Notes: generated from the letters alone by a model not told the origin. A stretch of 64,000 nt of DNA from Paraburkholderia tropica (GCF_900109265.1 NZ_FNZM01000012.1:1-64000); one strand, 5' to 3'; numbered from the stretch's first letter, positions 8,117-17,158 are shown. Numbers and translations: made by a program.

Positions 8117-9394
8117 GTGATTTCCCTTTCTCGACTTCCGCTCCTCGTTTCCGCCCTCCTGCTCGCCGGCCTGACGGCCACGGCGAGTTTCGCCGCAACG
8201 ACGCCTCGGCATCGCGCCGATCCGCATGTCCACGCGGCCGCCAAGAAGAAGAAAATCACCCGCAAGCCGCGTTCGGCGCAGCGCACCGTGCCCGCGCTCG
8301 CCGCGGCGAAAACGCCTGATGCGAAGCGCCGCGGAAAGCGCGCGAAAACGAAGCCGTTGCCGCACGGGCATGCCGCTCACCGTTCGATCGCGCAAAGCAA
8401 GTCGCACGTCAAGCCGCATGCGAAGGTGCACGCGAAGCCGCACGTTAAGGCGCATCCGAAAGCCCACGTGAAAGCGCCGGCCAAACGTCACCACGCGAAA
8501 CCGCCCGTCACGACCGCGCAAGCCGAGTCGCCGAATTTCGCGCCGACAATCATTCCGTACGTCGCGCCGCAAACGAGCGTGTCGACCACCGCATCGGCCA
8601 CCGAGGGTCCGCATCTGCTCGCGCGCTGCGGCTACACGCCGGCTTCACGCAAGCGGCTTTTCTCGCGCTCGGTGTTCATCGTCGACGAACAGACGCACAC
8701 GCCGCTGTTCGCGCGTAACGCCGACGCCGTCGTGCCCATCGCCTCGGTGTCGAAGCTGATGACGGCCGTGGTCTGGCTCGACCAGAATCACGCGCCGCTC
8801 GCGCGCCGCATCGACGTGACCGACGCCGATCTCGACACGCTCAAGTTCACGCATTCGCGACTTACCGTCGGGTCGAGCCTCACGCGCGCGAACATGCTGC
8901 ATATCGCGCTGATGTCGTCGGAGAACCGCGCGGCGTCGGCGCTGTCGCGCGACTATCCGGGCGGCCAGCCCGCCTTCGTCGACGCAATGAACGCGAAGGC
9001 CGCGAGCCTCGGCATGCCGCACACGCACTTCGTCAACGCCACGGGACTCTCGCCGCAGAACGTCTCGACGGCGCGCGAACTCGCGCGGCTCGTGCGCGCG
9101 GCCAACGGCTATCCGCTGATCCGCCGCTATTCCACCGATCATCAGGAACGCGTGCCCACGGGACGCGGGCAGCTTCAATATGTGAACAGCAACCGCCTCG
9201 TGCGCTACAACCGCGTGCAGGCGAGCTTGCAGAAAACCGGCTTCATCAACGAGTCGGGCCACAACATGGTCATGCGCATGATGGTGCACGGCCGCCGCCC
9301 GGTGATCGTCACGATGCTCGGCAGCGCGAGCGCCGATGGCTCGCGTCTCGACGGCGAGCGCATCCATCACTGGCTCAACTGTTCGCTGCGTTAA
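8117..9394 (+). CDS. pbpG: D-alanyl-D-alanine endopeptidase (PBP7/PbpG type) with a Lys/His-rich linker
   Basis: 425 residues from a GTG start. Residues 1-26 are a signal peptide ending in TASFA. Residues about 28-130 are a basic linker rich in Lys, His, Ala and Pro, with tandem KPHAKVHAKPHVKAHPKAH-like motifs. The catalytic S11-type domain follows, with all three penicillin-binding motifs: SxxK at S210-K213, SxN at S268-E-N270 and KTG at 373-375. PbpG cleaves D-Ala-mDAP cross-links in peptidoglycan in the periplasm. The linker is longer and more cationic than in E. coli PBP7 and may bind the wall, but that is inference. The start is uncertain because no clear ribosome binding site is seen; the signal peptide supports it. 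The gene stands alone and converges on the downstream lactonase. Confidence 0.88.
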   Translation: MISLSRLPLLVSALLLAGLTATASFAATTPRHRADPHVHAAAKKKKITRKPRSAQRTVPALAAAKTPDAKRRGKRAKTKPLPHGHAAHRSIAQSKSHVKPHAKVHAKPHVKAHPKAHVKAPAKRHHAKPPVTTAQAESPNFAPTIIPYVAPQTSVSTTASATEGPHLLARCGYTPASRKRLFSRSVFIVDEQTHTPLFARNADAVVPIASVSKLMTAVVWLDQNHAPLARRIDVTDADLDTLKFTHSRLTVGSSLTRANMLHIALMSSENRAASALSRDYPGGQPAFVDAMNAKAASLGMPHTHFVNATGLSPQNVSTARELARLVRAANGYPLIRRYSTDHQERVPTGRGQLQYVNSNRLVRYNRVQASLQKTGFINESGHNMVMRMMVHGRRPVIVTMLGSASADGSRLDGERIHHWLNCSLR

Positions 9395-9404
9395 AGGCGA
9401 ACCC

Positions 9405-9440
9405 GCGCGTCCGCGTGCGTGAGAACCCACGCGGACGCGC
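9405..9440. terminator. Perfect 13-bp hairpin between convergent genes
   Basis: The arm GCGCGTCCGCGTG at 9405-9417 pairs exactly with CACGCGGACGCGC at 9428-9440, loop 10 bases. It lies between the stops of the pbpG-like gene and the lactonase, which converge. No T-tract follows on either strand, so it may stop transcription weakly or with Rho. Confidence 0.5.
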
Positions 9441-9455
9441 CGTGCCGAACCGGCG

Positions 9456-10553
9456 TTACTCGTTCGACCCGGTGTAACGCACCACTTCCACCCAGTTCGC
9501 GCCCTTGCCCACGGGCACCTGCCCCGTTTCTTCGAGCGCGCCCGTTTTCGCATCGATGCGATACACGCTCATCTGCGTCGACAACTGGCCGACCGCGAAC
9601 AGCCAGCGCCCCGACGGATCGATATTGAAGCCGCGCGGCTGCTTCTGCGTGGCATAGGTGCCGATGCGCGCGAGCTTGCCGGTCGCGCGATCGACGCGAT
9701 AGGCGCCCAGCGTGCTCGACGTGCGCTCCGACGTGTAGAGAAATTGCCCGTCGGGCGTCAGGTGCAGATCCGCGCCCCACGGCTTGTCGCCATGAAAATC
9801 GGCGGGCAGGATCGAGACGGTCTGGATCGGCTTGACCGTATCGTGCGCGCGGTCGAACGCGAGCACGTGCAGTTTGCCGTCGAGTTCGTCGATCAGATAG
9901 ACGAAGCGGCTGTCCGACGAAAACACGAAATGGCGCGGCCCCGACTTCTCGGGCAGCGCATACGCGGGCGCGGCGTCCTCGGTCAATTGACCGGTCGTGG
10001 CGTCGAAACGCAGGCGCAGCCACGCGTCGGAACCGAGCACGGACGCAAACGCGTAACGGTTGTCCGCCGACGTGCGGATCGCGTGCGCCATCGGCCCGGT
10101 CTTGATCGTCTGCTGCACCTCGCCCGCCACGCCGTTCTCGCCGATGCGGTTCACCGCAAGCTGGTTGCCGCCATACGAGGCCGACAGCAGATAGCGGCCG
10201 GTCGCGTCGGTCGAGAGATAGGCCATGCTTTCGGCGAGCGGCGCGCGGCCGAGTTCGGCGAGCCGCCCGTCGAGCGGATTGATCGCGAAGCTCACCACGC
10301 GATACGGCTGCGAGCGCAGACCGGCGTACAGACGGCGATGATCGGGCGACAGCGTCATCGGCATGACCGTGCCGCCGACCGGCACCGTCTCGACGGCGGC
10401 GAGCGTGCCCGCGCTTTCGTCGACGCGAAACACCGAGATGTTCTGGCTATCCGCATTCGACACATAAACAAAGGTCGCCGCGTGCGCCGCCACCGCGCCC
10501 GCGACGCCCAGCACCGCGCCCATCACTGCCTGCGCCATTTTCTTCCTGTTCAA
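9456..10553 (-). CDS. Exported lactonase-family beta-propeller (6-phosphogluconolactonase-like fold)
   Basis: 365 residues of the lactonase/YbhE seven-bladed propeller family (COG2706). The N-terminus has charged residues NRKK followed by a hydrophobic stretch ending AAHA, a signal peptide, so the protein is probably periplasmic, unlike cytoplasmic Pgl. Propeller repeats are visible as recurring blocks such as SPDHRRLYAGLRS, SSDSRFVYLIDE, TPDGQFLYTSERTS and DPSGRWLFAVGQ. Substrate unknown; the gene lies between sugar-acid genes and an MFS permease of the hexuronate/galactonate class. The TTG at 10553 is preferred because GGGGAGG lies 5-6 bases upstream and it adds the positive charges of the signal peptide; ATG 10538 is the alternative. 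Confidence 0.85.
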   Translation of the reverse strand: MNRKKMAQAVMGAVLGVAGAVAAHAATFVYVSNADSQNISVFRVDESAGTLAAVETVPVGGTVMPMTLSPDHRRLYAGLRSQPYRVVSFAINPLDGRLAELGRAPLAESMAYLSTDATGRYLLSASYGGNQLAVNRIGENGVAGEVQQTIKTGPMAHAIRTSADNRYAFASVLGSDAWLRLRFDATTGQLTEDAAPAYALPEKSGPRHFVFSSDSRFVYLIDELDGKLHVLAFDRAHDTVKPIQTVSILPADFHGDKPWGADLHLTPDGQFLYTSERTSSTLGAYRVDRATGKLARIGTYATQKQPRGFNIDPSGRWLFAVGQLSTQMSVYRIDAKTGALEETGQVPVGKGANWVEVVRYTGSNE

Positions 10554-10747
10554 ATTCGCCTCCCCGGGCTGTTGTAGTCGGGGGCGCCACTGTTAACATC
10601 ATCACCGCGGCGCCCGTCATGTTGTCGAACAACTTGGCGAACAATTCCACAAGCGCGCGCCCCGCTCAATACCACGTTTACCCTGAATTCAGCCGAAACA
10701 TGCGCCGAGACGATTGCTCCGCCGCCGTAAGACATTGTAGGATGCCT

Positions 10748-10775
10748 TCTGACAAGTCGGCTCGATGTCTGACAA
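10748..10775 (+). promoter_or_regulatory. Direct repeats TCTGACAA, 20 bp apart, upstream of the MFS gene
   Basis: TCTGACAA occurs at 10748-10755 and again at 10768-10775, so the copies are about two helical turns apart on the same face. They lie 70-97 bases upstream of the MFS start. A second short direct repeat, AGACATT, flanks them. This could be a regulator site; no regulator gene is adjacent. Confidence 0.3.
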
Positions 10776-10844
10776 CTCGCGCCGCTCGGAGACATTACGC
10801 GGAGACGCTCGCCCGTTCCCCCGCGCACGAACCAAGGTGAACCC

Positions 10845-12254
10845 ATGCCGTTGAGCCGTACCGCCAACCCGGCCGCCAGCGCAGCCGATGCCGCGAGCCG
10901 CACGAAAGTCCGCTACGTCATCCTTGCGCTGATCTTCGTCATCACCACCCTCAACTACGCGGATCGCGCGACGCTCTCGGTCACCGGTTCGGCGATGCGC
11001 GCGGAGTTCGGCTTCGACGCCATCCGCATGGGCTACATCTTCTCGGCGTTCAGCTGGGCCTACGTGCTCTCGCAACTGCCCGCGGGCTGGATTCTCGACC
11101 GCTTCGGCGCGCGCCGCGTCTACGCCACCAGCATCTTCCTGTGGTCGCTGTTCACGCTGCTGCAAAGCGCGATCGGCGTGCTCGGCAGTACGGCGGCGGC
11201 CGTCGCGGCGCTGTTCGCGCTGCGTTTCGTGATGGGCGCGGCGGAAGCGCCCGCGTTCCCGGCCAACGCGAAAGTGGTGGCGAGCTGGTTCCCCACCCAG
11301 GAACGCGGCACGGCGTCGGCAATCTTCAATTCGGCGCAGTATTTCGCGGCCGTCGTCTTCACGCCGCTGATGGCGTGGGTCACGCACGCCTATGGCTGGC
11401 ACCACGTCTATCTGATGATGGGCGTGGCCGGGCTGCTGCTCGCCTTCGTCTGGCTCAAGGTCATGAAGAATCCGGCGAACCATCCGGGCGTGAATCCGCA
11501 GGAGCTGGAGTACATCGAACAAGGCGGCGGCCTCGTGAACGGCCATCTGCGCAAGTCGCGCGCTGCGGGTCATGCCGGTCAAGCCGGTCAAGCCGGTCAA
11601 GCCGGTCAAGCGGGGCAGACGCCGGCGGCGGGCAACGGCTGGCGCATCATGCGTCAGTTGCTGTCGAACCGCATGCTGCTGGGCGTGTATCTCGCGCAGT
11701 ACTGCATCAACGTCATCACCTACTTTTTCCTGACGTGGTTCCCGATCTACCTCGTGCAGGCGCGCGGCATGACGATCCTGCAAGCGGGCCTCGTGGCGTC
11801 GCTGCCGGCGGTCTGCGGCTTTCTCGGCGGGGTGCTGGGCGGCGTGATTTCCGACTCGCTGATTCGCGCGGGCTGTTCGCTCACGCTGGCGCGCAAGGCG
11901 CCGATCGTGGGCGGCATGGCGCTGTCGGCGTGCATCGTCGGCTGCAATTATGTGCAGAGCGACTGGCTCGTGGTGCTGCTGATGTCGCTCGCGTTTTTCG
12001 GCAAGGGCATCGGCGCGCTCGGCTGGGCCGTGGTCGCCGATACCGCGCCGAAGGAAGCCATCGGCCTCTCGGGCTCGATCTTCAACATGTTCGGCAACGT
12101 GGCCGGCATCGTCACGCCGATCGTGATCGGCTACCTCGTGGCGAAAACCGGCTCGTTCGACGGCGCGCTGGCCTTCGTCGGCGTGAACGCCGTGATCACC
12201 GTGATCAGCTACCTCGTGATCGTGAAGGAAATCAAGCGGGTCGAGCTGGTCTGA
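10845..12254 (+). CDS. MFS transporter, anion:cation symporter (ACS) family
   Basis: 469 residues with about 12 membrane segments. The N-terminal TTLNYADRATLSVTG and the loop DRFGARRVY are typical of the ACS family (hexuronate, glucarate/galactarate, D-galactonate permeases), as is AAEAPAFPANAKVVASWFP. It most likely imports a sugar acid with protons. The central cytoplasmic loop (about residues 232-260) carries four or five copies of AGQ, encoded by a perfect 9-bp tandem repeat. Start ATG 10845 has AAGGTGA five bases upstream. The last residues EIKRVELV are also seen in the second MFS protein of this window (DIKRIELV), consistent with one subfamily. Substrate not determinable. Confidence 0.9.
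   Translation: MPLSRTANPAASAADAASRTKVRYVILALIFVITTLNYADRATLSVTGSAMRAEFGFDAIRMGYIFSAFSWAYVLSQLPAGWILDRFGARRVYATSIFLWSLFTLLQSAIGVLGSTAAAVAALFALRFVMGAAEAPAFPANAKVVASWFPTQERGTASAIFNSAQYFAAVVFTPLMAWVTHAYGWHHVYLMMGVAGLLLAFVWLKVMKNPANHPGVNPQELEYIEQGGGLVNGHLRKSRAAGHAGQAGQAGQAGQAGQTPAAGNGWRIMRQLLSNRMLLGVYLAQYCINVITYFFLTWFPIYLVQARGMTILQAGLVASLPAVCGFLGGVLGGVISDSLIRAGCSLTLARKAPIVGGMALSACIVGCNYVQSDWLVVLLMSLAFFGKGIGALGWAVVADTAPKEAIGLSGSIFNMFGNVAGIVTPIVIGYLVAKTGSFDGALAFVGVNAVITVISYLVIVKEIKRVELV
11574..11609 (+). repeat. 9-bp in-frame tandem repeat in the MFS central loop
   Basis: Four exact head-to-tail copies of GCCGGTCAA, followed by a diverged fifth unit. They encode AGQ triplets in the long cytoplasmic loop between transmembrane halves. 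Slipped-strand changes in copy number would keep the frame, so length variation between strains is expected. Confidence 0.9.
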
Positions 12255-12286
12255 ACCCGCCTGCGGCGCGCTTTATCCGCCGCCGG

Positions 12287-12709
12287 TCACGCGCCGTGCG
12301 CGCCCTTCTCCACCATCTCGGGCGACATCCACATCAACTCCCAGATGTGGCCGTCGAGGTCTTCGAAGCTGCGGCCGTACATCGCGTCGCCGTAGTCCGT
12401 GGGCGGACGCTTCGACGTGCCGCCCGCCGCGAGCGCTTTCTCCGTGAGCGCATTGACCTCCTCGCGCGACTCGCATGAGACACAGACCAGCACTTCGGTC
12501 TGCTCGCGCGCGTCGACGAGCGGTTTGTCGGTGAAGCCGCGCATGAAGTCGGGCGTCAGCAGCATGGCGAAGATGTTTTCGCCAATGACCATGCAGGCGG
12601 CCTGCTCGTTGGTGAATTTCGGCTCGAACGTAAAGCCGACCTGAGCGAAAAAGTCCATCGAGCGCTTCAAGTCGCGCACGCCCAGATTGACGAAGATGTG
12701 CTTGTGCAT
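12287..12709 (-). CDS. VOC-family (glyoxalase/bleomycin-resistance-like) protein
   Basis: 140 residues with two beta-alpha-beta-beta-beta modules. It begins KHIFVNLGVRDLKRSMDFFAQVGFTFEPKFTNEQAACMVIGENIFAMLL and ends FEDLDGHIWELMWMSP (given here as family landmarks in short pieces: FVNLGVRDLKRSMDFF, DLDGHIWELMWM). The C-terminal Glu in WELMWM is the usual VOC metal ligand position, and the N-terminal ligand position holds Asn/Leu rather than His, as in many lactoylglutathione-lyase-like relatives of unknown substrate. Start ATG 12709 has AGGGAAA upstream; an upstream frame to 12757 lacks a ribosome binding site. It converges on the MFS gene and stands alone. Confidence 0.8.
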   Translation of the reverse strand: MHKHIFVNLGVRDLKRSMDFFAQVGFTFEPKFTNEQAACMVIGENIFAMLLTPDFMRGFTDKPLVDAREQTEVLVCVSCESREEVNALTEKALAAGGTSKRPPTDYGDAMYGRSFEDLDGHIWELMWMSPEMVEKGAHGA

Positions 12710-13075
12710 AGGCGTTTCCCTGGCGGATTTATTTCGACGACGACGCGTTCGCTGCAACGTCGATTTCGCGGCAACGACGCAATCTAGCGCGGAATCGCGT
12801 CCGGCTCAATCGGTCGATGTGCGGGGCATCCTTTATTCATCGCGTCGCTGGTCGCGCATGAAAACCGGCGCATGCGATCGTCTCCCTTTCTTTTCAATCA
12901 CCCTGCATCGCAACGCGCCCGGCGCACGAAGATGACAGCGGACGGATAATCGGTTTCGACCAGGCGCACGCGAACCGCCGCCGGCCTGCGTCGGCGTTGC
13001 GCCGAGCCCATGACAAGCCCCATGCCCACCCCGCGCCGGGATTTCCCCAGGCTGACACGGGGCAAAATCCGGCAT

Positions 13076-13100
13076 TAAATAAATCAACTTGATTTATTTA
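13076..13100. promoter_or_regulatory. Perfect palindrome, probable ROK-regulator operator
   Basis: The arm TAAATAAATCAA (13076-13087) and its exact complement TTGATTTATTTA (13089-13100) surround a single C. It lies 61 bp upstream of the ROK gene start in the 452-bp gap 12710-13161, which holds no supported gene. ROK repressors such as NagC, Mlc and XylR bind AT-rich inverted repeats of this type, so autoregulation and control of the ABC operon are likely. The AT-rich arms could also overlap a -10 element. Confidence 0.75.
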
Positions 13101-13161
13101 GTCGCCGACGAACGCCGCACACCGTCCGGTCGACACGCATCGAGAGCTACGGAGGAGACGC

Positions 13162-14424
13162 GTGAGAAGTCCGCATGTCGGTCAAGGCAGCAATTCGGCC
13201 AATGTCCGCCGCTTCAACGAGCGTCTGCTGCTGCAAGCGCTGCGGCGCGCCGGCGAGGCGTCGAAGGCCGACCTCGCGCGCCTCGCGAACCTCACCAGCA
13301 CGGCGGTGGGCAGCATCATCACGTCGCTGATCGACAATGGTCTGATCGAAATGAGCGGCCGTCGCCTCGACGGCGGACGCGGCCAGCCCGCCTCGCTGCT
13401 GCGCCTGTCGCCGCGCGGCGCATTCGCCATCGGCGTGCGTCTGGACCGGACCAACATCGAAACCGTGCTCGTCGATTTCGCGGGCCGGATGATCGGCCGC
13501 CGCTCGCATGACATGCTGCTGCCGCAACCCGCGCTCGCGCAGGAAATCGTGCAGCGCGACATCGGCGAACTGTCGGGACTGCTCGACAAGGACGAGCGCC
13601 GCCGCCTCGCGGGCATCGGCGTGGCGCAGCCGTACAACCTCGGCAGCTGGCTGCGCGAACTGGGCCTGCCCGCCGATACCTTCAGCGTCTGGAGCGACGT
13701 CGATTTCGCCGCTGAACTGGGCCGTGCGACCGGCCTGCCCGTGTTCAGCGAAAACGACGGCAACGCCGCCGCCATCGCCGAAATCTTCTACGGTTGCGGA
13801 CGTCAGCGCGACGATTTCCTCTATCTGTTTCTCGGCCCGGCGATCGGCGGCGGCGTCGCCATCGACGGCGATTGCGTGCGCGGCCTGACCGGCAACGCGG
13901 GCGATTTCGCGGTGATGCCGGTGCCGCCCGGCAACCTGCCTTCGGCGCACAAGCCCGACGGCAAATGGGACATCCTGCTCTCGCGCGCGTCGCTGATCGC
14001 GCTGCGCCGCCATCTGCAATATTGCGGCGAGACCGTCGACAGCCGCGCCGATCTCGAAGCCTGCATCGCGCGCCGGCATCCGGCGGTCGAGGAATGGCTC
14101 GACGATTGCATCGACGCGCTCGCGCCCGCGCTGCGCGCCGCGCTCTGCGTGCTCGACGTGCCCGCCGTGGTGCTCGACGCCGACGTGGACGCGGGCCTCA
14201 TCGACACGCTCATGCAGCGCCTGCGCGTGGCCGTGGCCGCCACCGCCCCCGAGGCGCGCGGCACGCCCGCGCTGGTGCGCGGCACCTTCGGCCCCGACGC
14301 GGGCGCGCTCGGCGCGGCCACGCTGCCGATGTTCTTCAACTTTTCGCCGCGTGCGGGCATCCTGATGGGCGCCGGCGCACAAACCAACGTACAAGCGCAG
14401 GAGGAGAGCCATGTCGAGCTCTGA
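13162..14424 (+). CDS. ROK-family transcriptional regulator of the sugar ABC operon
   Basis: 420 residues from a GTG start with GGAGGAG five bases upstream. Residues about 15-75 form a winged helix (LLLQALRRAGEASKADLARLANLTSTAVGSIITSLIDNGLIE in the genome, MarR-like). The rest is the sugar-kinase-like ROK domain with FSENDGNAAAIAEIFYG. The ROK zinc-binding CxCGxxGC motif is absent: the equivalent stretch reads GNAGDFAVMPVP, so the protein is probably a regulator without kinase activity. Its last 14 bases overlap the ABC ATPase gene, showing operon membership. It probably senses the sugar carried by the importer and represses from the palindrome upstream. Confidence 0.9.
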   Translation: MRSPHVGQGSNSANVRRFNERLLLQALRRAGEASKADLARLANLTSTAVGSIITSLIDNGLIEMSGRRLDGGRGQPASLLRLSPRGAFAIGVRLDRTNIETVLVDFAGRMIGRRSHDMLLPQPALAQEIVQRDIGELSGLLDKDERRRLAGIGVAQPYNLGSWLRELGLPADTFSVWSDVDFAAELGRATGLPVFSENDGNAAAIAEIFYGCGRQRDDFLYLFLGPAIGGGVAIDGDCVRGLTGNAGDFAVMPVPPGNLPSAHKPDGKWDILLSRASLIALRRHLQYCGETVDSRADLEACIARRHPAVEEWLDDCIDALAPALRAALCVLDVPAVVLDADVDAGLIDTLMQRLRVAVAATAPEARGTPALVRGTFGPDAGALGAATLPMFFNFSPRAGILMGAGAQTNVQAQEESHVEL

Positions 14425-15964
14425 GACGACGCCGCCGCTGCTGGAAATGCGGGGCATCAGCAAGACCTTTCCCGGTGTGCGCGCGCTCGACAACGTGCGC
14501 CTCTCGGTCTGGCCCGGCGAAGTGCATTCGCTGATGGGCGAGAACGGCGCGGGCAAGTCCACGCTCATGAAGATTCTCTCGGGCGCGTATCAGGCCGATC
14601 CCGGCGGCGAGATTCTCATCGAAGGCAAGCCGGTGACGATCGACGGGCCGCTCGCCGCGCGCGAACTCGGCGTGGCCGTGATCTATCAGGAACTGAGCCT
14701 CGCGCCGAATCTGTCGGTGGCCGAAAATATCTACGCGGGCCGCGAATTGCGGCGCGGCAACTCGCGCTTCGGCATGGTCGATCGCGCGGCGATGGAGCGC
14801 GGCTGCGAAGACGTGCTGCAACGCCTCGGCGCCACCTTCGGCCCGACCACGCTGGTCGGCTCGCTCTCGATCGCCGAACGCCAGCTCGTGGAAATCGCGC
14901 GCGCCGTGCATACCGAAGCGCGCATCATCGTGATGGACGAGCCCACCACGCCGCTCTCCTCGCGCGAAACCGAACGCCTCTTCAAGCTGATCCTGCAACT
15001 GCGCGAAGACGGTCTCGCGATCATCTACATCAGCCATCGCATGGCCGAAATCTACGAGCTGTCCGATCGTGTTTCGGTGCTCCGCGACGGCAGCTACGTC
15101 GGCACGCTGATGCGCGACGCGCTGAGCGCCGAAAGCCTCGTCAGCATGATGGTGGGCCGCGATATTTCGGGCTTCTACAAAAAGGCGCACGCGCCCTACG
15201 ATCCGGGCAAGGTCGTGCTCACCGTGCGCGACGTCGCCGACGACAAGCGCGTGCGCGGTTGCAGCCTCGATCTGCATGCGGGCGAAGTGCTCGGCATTGC
15301 GGGGCTCGTGGGCGCGGGCCGCACGGAACTCGCGCGCCTGATCTTCGGCGCGGAACCGCGCGTGCGCGGCGAGATCTCGATCGACGGCAAAACGCTGCAC
15401 GTCCACACGCCGCGCGACGCGATCAACGCGGGCCTCGTCTATCTGACCGAAGACCGCAAGCATCAAGGCCTCTTTCTCGACATGAGCGTGCGCGACAACA
15501 TCAACGTGTCCGTGGCGGGCCGCGACGCGCGCTTCGGCGTGCTCGATCTCGCGCGCGGCTCGGCGCGCGCGAAGGAGTCGATCCGCGCGCTGACGATACG
15601 CGTGCCGAGCCCGCGCGTGAACGTGGGCGCGCTCTCGGGCGGCAATCAGCAGAAGGTGCTGCTGTCACGTCTGCTCGAAACGAAACCGCGCGTGCTGATC
15701 CTCGATGAACCGACGCGCGGCGTGGACATCGGCGCGAAGTCGGAGATCTACCGCATCATCAACGACCTCGCCAAAACCGGCGTGGGCATCATCGTGATTT
15801 CGAGCGAGCTGCCCGAAATCATCGGCGTGGCCGATCGCGTGCTCGTCATGCGCGAAGGCCTGTTCGCCGGAGAACTGGGCGGCTACACCGGCAGACCCAT
15901 CGGCCAGGAAGCCATCATCGAACTCGCCACCGGCTCGCAGGGCGCGCTGGACGAAGCCGCGTAA
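14411..15964 (+). CDS. Sugar ABC transporter ATP-binding protein, RbsA-like (CUT2)
   Basis: 517 residues, two fused nucleotide-binding domains as in RbsA, XylG, AraG and FrcA. Domain 1 has Walker A GENGAGKST (about 43-51), a degenerate signature LSIAERQ and Walker B IIVMDEPTTPLS. Domain 2 has a degenerate Walker A GLVGAGRTE, a good signature LSGGNQQKV and Walker B VLILDEPTRGVDIG. Such asymmetry is normal for the family. It powers uptake of a monosaccharide through the permease encoded next. The start overlaps the end of the ROK gene by 14 bases, implying translational coupling. Confidence 0.93.
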   Translation: MSSSETTPPLLEMRGISKTFPGVRALDNVRLSVWPGEVHSLMGENGAGKSTLMKILSGAYQADPGGEILIEGKPVTIDGPLAARELGVAVIYQELSLAPNLSVAENIYAGRELRRGNSRFGMVDRAAMERGCEDVLQRLGATFGPTTLVGSLSIAERQLVEIARAVHTEARIIVMDEPTTPLSSRETERLFKLILQLREDGLAIIYISHRMAEIYELSDRVSVLRDGSYVGTLMRDALSAESLVSMMVGRDISGFYKKAHAPYDPGKVVLTVRDVADDKRVRGCSLDLHAGEVLGIAGLVGAGRTELARLIFGAEPRVRGEISIDGKTLHVHTPRDAINAGLVYLTEDRKHQGLFLDMSVRDNINVSVAGRDARFGVLDLARGSARAKESIRALTIRVPSPRVNVGALSGGNQQKVLLSRLLETKPRVLILDEPTRGVDIGAKSEIYRIINDLAKTGVGIIVISSELPEIIGVADRVLVMREGLFAGELGGYTGRPIGQEAIIELATGSQGALDEAA

Positions 15965-16020
15965 GCGCCGCGCCCGACGCGCATCGCCCCGTCAAAAGAG
16001 ATATTGAGGAGCACGACATC

Positions 16021-17055
16021 ATGAAAAGCATTCTTCCCCGCCATGCGGCCGAGGCCACGCCTGCCCAGGGCGCGCAATCCACGCGCGGCCAGACCGTCGA
16101 CGGCCATCGCGCGCGCATGAAGTCGATCATGCGCACGGCGGGCATGCTGCCCGTGCTGGTGCTGCTGTGCATCGGCTTCGGCCTGCTCACCGACGGCTTT
16201 TTCTCGCTCGAAAATCTGTCGATCGTCACGCAGCAGGCGTCGATCAACATCGTGCTCGCGGCCGGCATGACCTTCGTGATTCTCACGGGCGGCATCGATC
16301 TTTCGGTGGGCTCGATTCTGGCCGCGTCCGCCGTGGCCGCGATGCTCGGCTCGACCATCGTCGGCTGGGGCTGGCTGGGTATTCCGGCCGCGCTCGGCGT
16401 GGGTCTCGGCTTCGGTCTCATCAACGGCGCGCTGATTTCGCTGCTGCGCCTGCCGCCCTTCATCGTCACGCTCGGCTCGCTCACGGCCGTGCGCGGCGTG
16501 GCGCGTCTGATGGGCCACGACACCACCATCTTCAATCCGCAGCTCTCGTTCGCCTTCATCGGCAACGGCACGGTGTTCGGCGTGCCCTGGCTCGTGATCA
16601 TCGCGCTCGTCGTGGTGGCCGCGTCGTGGTTCGTGCTGCGCCGCACGGTGCTCGGCCTGCATATCTATTCGGTGGGCGGCAACCCGGAAGCGGCGCGTCT
16701 CTCGGGCATCAAGGTGTGGGCGATCGAGATGTTCGTCTACGCGGCCTCGGGCCTGCTCGCCGGGCTCGGCGCGGTGATGTCGGCGGCGCGCCTCTACGCT
16801 GCCAACGGCCTGCAACTCGGCCAGTCGTACGAACTCGACGCCATCGCCGCGGTGATTCTCGGCGGCACGAGCTTCGTGGGCGGCGTGGGCTCGATCGTCG
16901 GCACGCTGATCGGCGCGCTCATCATCGCGGTGCTGTCGAACGGCCTCGTGCTGCTCGGCGTCTCGGACATCTGGCAATACATCATCAAGGGCCTCGTGAT
17001 CGTCGGCGCCGTGGCGCTCGACCGCTATCGCCAGCGCGGTTCGGCCCGCACCTGA
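16021..17055 (+). CDS. Sugar ABC transporter permease, RbsC-like
   Basis: 344 residues, BPD_transp_2 family, with eight to ten membrane segments starting near residue 43. The conserved motif GGIDLSVGSILA is at about residues 95-106, followed by LPPFIVTLGSLTAVRGVARL and the EAA-like region SVGGNPEAARLSGI. It forms the membrane channel of the ribose-class importer. It follows the ATPase after 56 bp, with GAGG upstream of the ATG. The first 35 residues are polar and variable, so the true start could be the internal ATG before KSIMRTAGMLPVL. Confidence 0.93.
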   Translation: MKSILPRHAAEATPAQGAQSTRGQTVDGHRARMKSIMRTAGMLPVLVLLCIGFGLLTDGFFSLENLSIVTQQASINIVLAAGMTFVILTGGIDLSVGSILAASAVAAMLGSTIVGWGWLGIPAALGVGLGFGLINGALISLLRLPPFIVTLGSLTAVRGVARLMGHDTTIFNPQLSFAFIGNGTVFGVPWLVIIALVVVAASWFVLRRTVLGLHIYSVGGNPEAARLSGIKVWAIEMFVYAASGLLAGLGAVMSAARLYAANGLQLGQSYELDAIAAVILGGTSFVGGVGSIVGTLIGALIIAVLSNGLVLLGVSDIWQYIIKGLVIVGAVALDRYRQRGSART

Positions 17056-17158
17056 TTCCTCGCTTTCCCTTGCAGCACGCATCACATTGACACAGCACGT
17101 TGATACATCACACCAACACGACACACGACATAACTCGAAGGCACCCTCAGGAGACATC

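Noticed and set aside
10619..10840. A 73-codon plus-strand frame upstream of the MFS gene
   Set aside because: No ribosome binding site or family; the region looks like promoter DNA with direct repeats.
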